In this document: piece after piece, positions 63,270-64,000 of the stretch
Layout of the letters: each line of letters starts with the position of its first letter
Numbering within the stretch: position 1 is the first letter of the stretch
Origin: Herbiconiux sp.
Lineage (GTDB): Bacteria > Actinomycetota > Actinomycetes > Actinomycetales > Microbacteriaceae
NCBI RefSeq assembly: GCF_023264855.1
Contig: NZ_JAHFUW010000001.1
Span: forward strand, 123,086-187,085
Length of the DNA: 64,000 nt
Direction: 5' to 3'
Notes under the pieces: generated by a model
Seen by the model: the letters and a program-made list of their open reading frames with translations, nothing else
What the model was told of the DNA's origin: nothing
The model's database searches: none
Made by a program: the position numbers and the translations under genes

Positions 63270-63430
63270 CCGGGGCGCCGGGCTTCGCTCGGCGTCCCGG
63301 GGCTGAGCCGGTCCCTGCCCGGCTCAGCGCGACATGTGAGCGCGCGGTCGAGGGACGCGGCCTGCGGTCGCATCCCTCGGCCACACGCTCACCTTGGGTC
63401 GGCGGGTACGGCCTGCGGCCTGCCGTCCCG
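63270..63430. repeat. Cluster of four GC-rich hairpins
   Basis: In the 249-nt gap between the GNAT and dnaX genes: CCGGGGCGCCG/CGGCGTCCCGG (63270-63300); GCTGAGCCGG/CCGGCTCAGC (63302-63328); GTGAGCG/CGCTCAC enclosing GGTCGAGGGA/TCCCTCGGCC (63336-63392); CGGGTACGGC/GCCGTCCCG (63403-63430). The stems are adjacent and near-perfect. No SRP RNA or tRNA consensus was found. Could be terminator plus repetitive extragenic palindromes or a structured RNA. Confidence 0.65.
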
Positions 63431-63463
63431 TGACCTCGCTTCGGGCGGGATCGAGTGGGCCGA

Positions 63464-63937
63464 TCAGGGGGTGAGGGCGCGGGCGAAGCAGAGGGAGAGG
63501 GGGGAGCCTACGTAGGGGCCGAAGAGGGGGATGGGGGTGTAGCCCTCGCGCTGGTAGAAGCGGATGGCGTCGGGCTGGGCGGTGCCCGTCTCGAGGACGA
63601 GGCGGTCCAGGCCGAGACCGCGGGCCTCGTCTTCGAGGGCGCGCAGGATGGCCGTCGAGACTCCGGCGCCACGGGCGGAGGGGTGCACGAACATGCGTTT
63701 GATCTCGGCTCCGCCATCGGGGAGCGGGCGCAGACCGCCACAGCCGACCGCCGTGCCGTCGGCGGTGCGGGCCACCAGGAAGATCGGCACACTGTCGGCC
63801 GTGGGCTTCGCTCCGGGCTCGTGGTCGTCGCGGCCGTACCGCGCGTCGAGCTCGTCGCGCTGCGCCTGGCGGAGGGCTGCACCGTCCGGGGCGTCGAAGT
63901 GCTCGCGGGTGATGGTGACGGCGATCGGGTCGGGCAT
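63464..63937 (-). CDS. GNAT family N-acetyltransferase
   Basis: 157 aa; GAGGAGAGC before the ATG. Acetyl-CoA binding segment IKRMFVHPSARGAGVSTAILRALEDEARGLGLDRLVLETG (R/Q-x-x-G-x-G/A variant RGAGVS) and the C-terminal AIRFYQREGYTPIPLFGPY define the fold. Substrate unknown; small-molecule or antibiotic N-acetylation are typical. Upstream of dnaX on the same strand but separated by a hairpin cluster. Confidence 0.9.
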   Translation of the reverse strand: MPDPIAVTITREHFDAPDGAALRQAQRDELDARYGRDDHEPGAKPTADSVPIFLVARTADGTAVGCGGLRPLPDGGAEIKRMFVHPSARGAGVSTAILRALEDEARGLGLDRLVLETGTAQPDAIRFYQREGYTPIPLFGPYVGSPLSLCFARALTP

Positions 63938-64000
63938 GCTCTCCTCATCTCGGACGGTTCGGGACCGAAACCATTCAGTCCCGTAACAACCATTACCGTA

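Noticed and set aside
63215..63463. SRP RNA (ffs) or tRNA-Ser gene near dnaX, as in many Actinobacteria
   Set aside because: No GGAAGG-AGCA SRP loop, no T-loop GGTTCGA pattern and no cloverleaf seen.

Overview
The window is high-GC DNA with GTG/TTG starts, Tat and lipoprotein signals, a Wzz/BY-kinase exopolysaccharide system, an ECF42-type sigma factor with a YCII partner, a 'bifunctional 3'-5' exonuclease/DNA polymerase' and a dnaX-recR-lysC-asd block. This points to an actinobacterium, most likely Microbacteriaceae (family-level inference from gene content; no rRNA or tRNA gene was seen).

Layout. (1) 1-28.6 kb is an exopolysaccharide (EPS) locus: UDP-glucose dehydrogenase (cut by the window edge), pyruvyl transferase, four glycosyltransferase genes (one a GT2-GT4 fusion), a 1496-aa secreted glycoside hydrolase, a Tat-exported beta-helix protein, a Wzy-like polymerase, an HTTM membrane protein with a frameshifted partner, a frameshifted FAD oxidoreductase, two Wzz/BY-kinases, a WbaP-like initiating transferase, a low-Mr tyrosine phosphatase, and an embedded PqqD / HprK-PqqD / nucleotidyltransferase / signal peptidase module. 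(2) 28.9-32.2 kb: AraC regulator, MauE-thioredoxin fusion and a small Tat-exported protein. (3) 32.3-39.2 kb: ECF sigma/YCII pair, a minus-strand operon (isochorismatase-type hydrolase, cupin, orphan solute-binding lipoprotein, creatininase) with a divergent GntR regulator, and a TetR regulator. (4) 39.5-43.7 kb: tandem MarR paralogues with CTAG palindromes, then a response regulator / histidine kinase / kinase-like membrane protein operon. (5) 43.8-54.9 kb: a cyclic-di-GMP and phosphorelay island around a processive GT2 synthase and a GH6 glucanase. (6) 55-64 kb: asd, lysC, a small ORF, exonuclease/polymerase, recR, dnaX and a GNAT acetyltransferase.

How it fits together (inference). The first locus has the parts of a Wzx/Wzy-type pathway for an acidic, possibly pyruvylated EPS: WbaP initiates, the glycosyltransferases extend, Wzy polymerises, BY-kinases with the phosphatase control chain length, and secreted hydrolase/beta-helix proteins trim or bind product. 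No Wzx flippase is visible here. The second island looks like a separate synthase-dependent beta-glucan system: GT2 makes polymer, GH6 edits it, an SGNH enzyme may decorate it, and GGDEF/EAL proteins and response regulators control it. Two genes carry single-base frameshifts. At least seven genes share a TANNNT-N6-start signature expected of leaderless actinobacterial transcripts.
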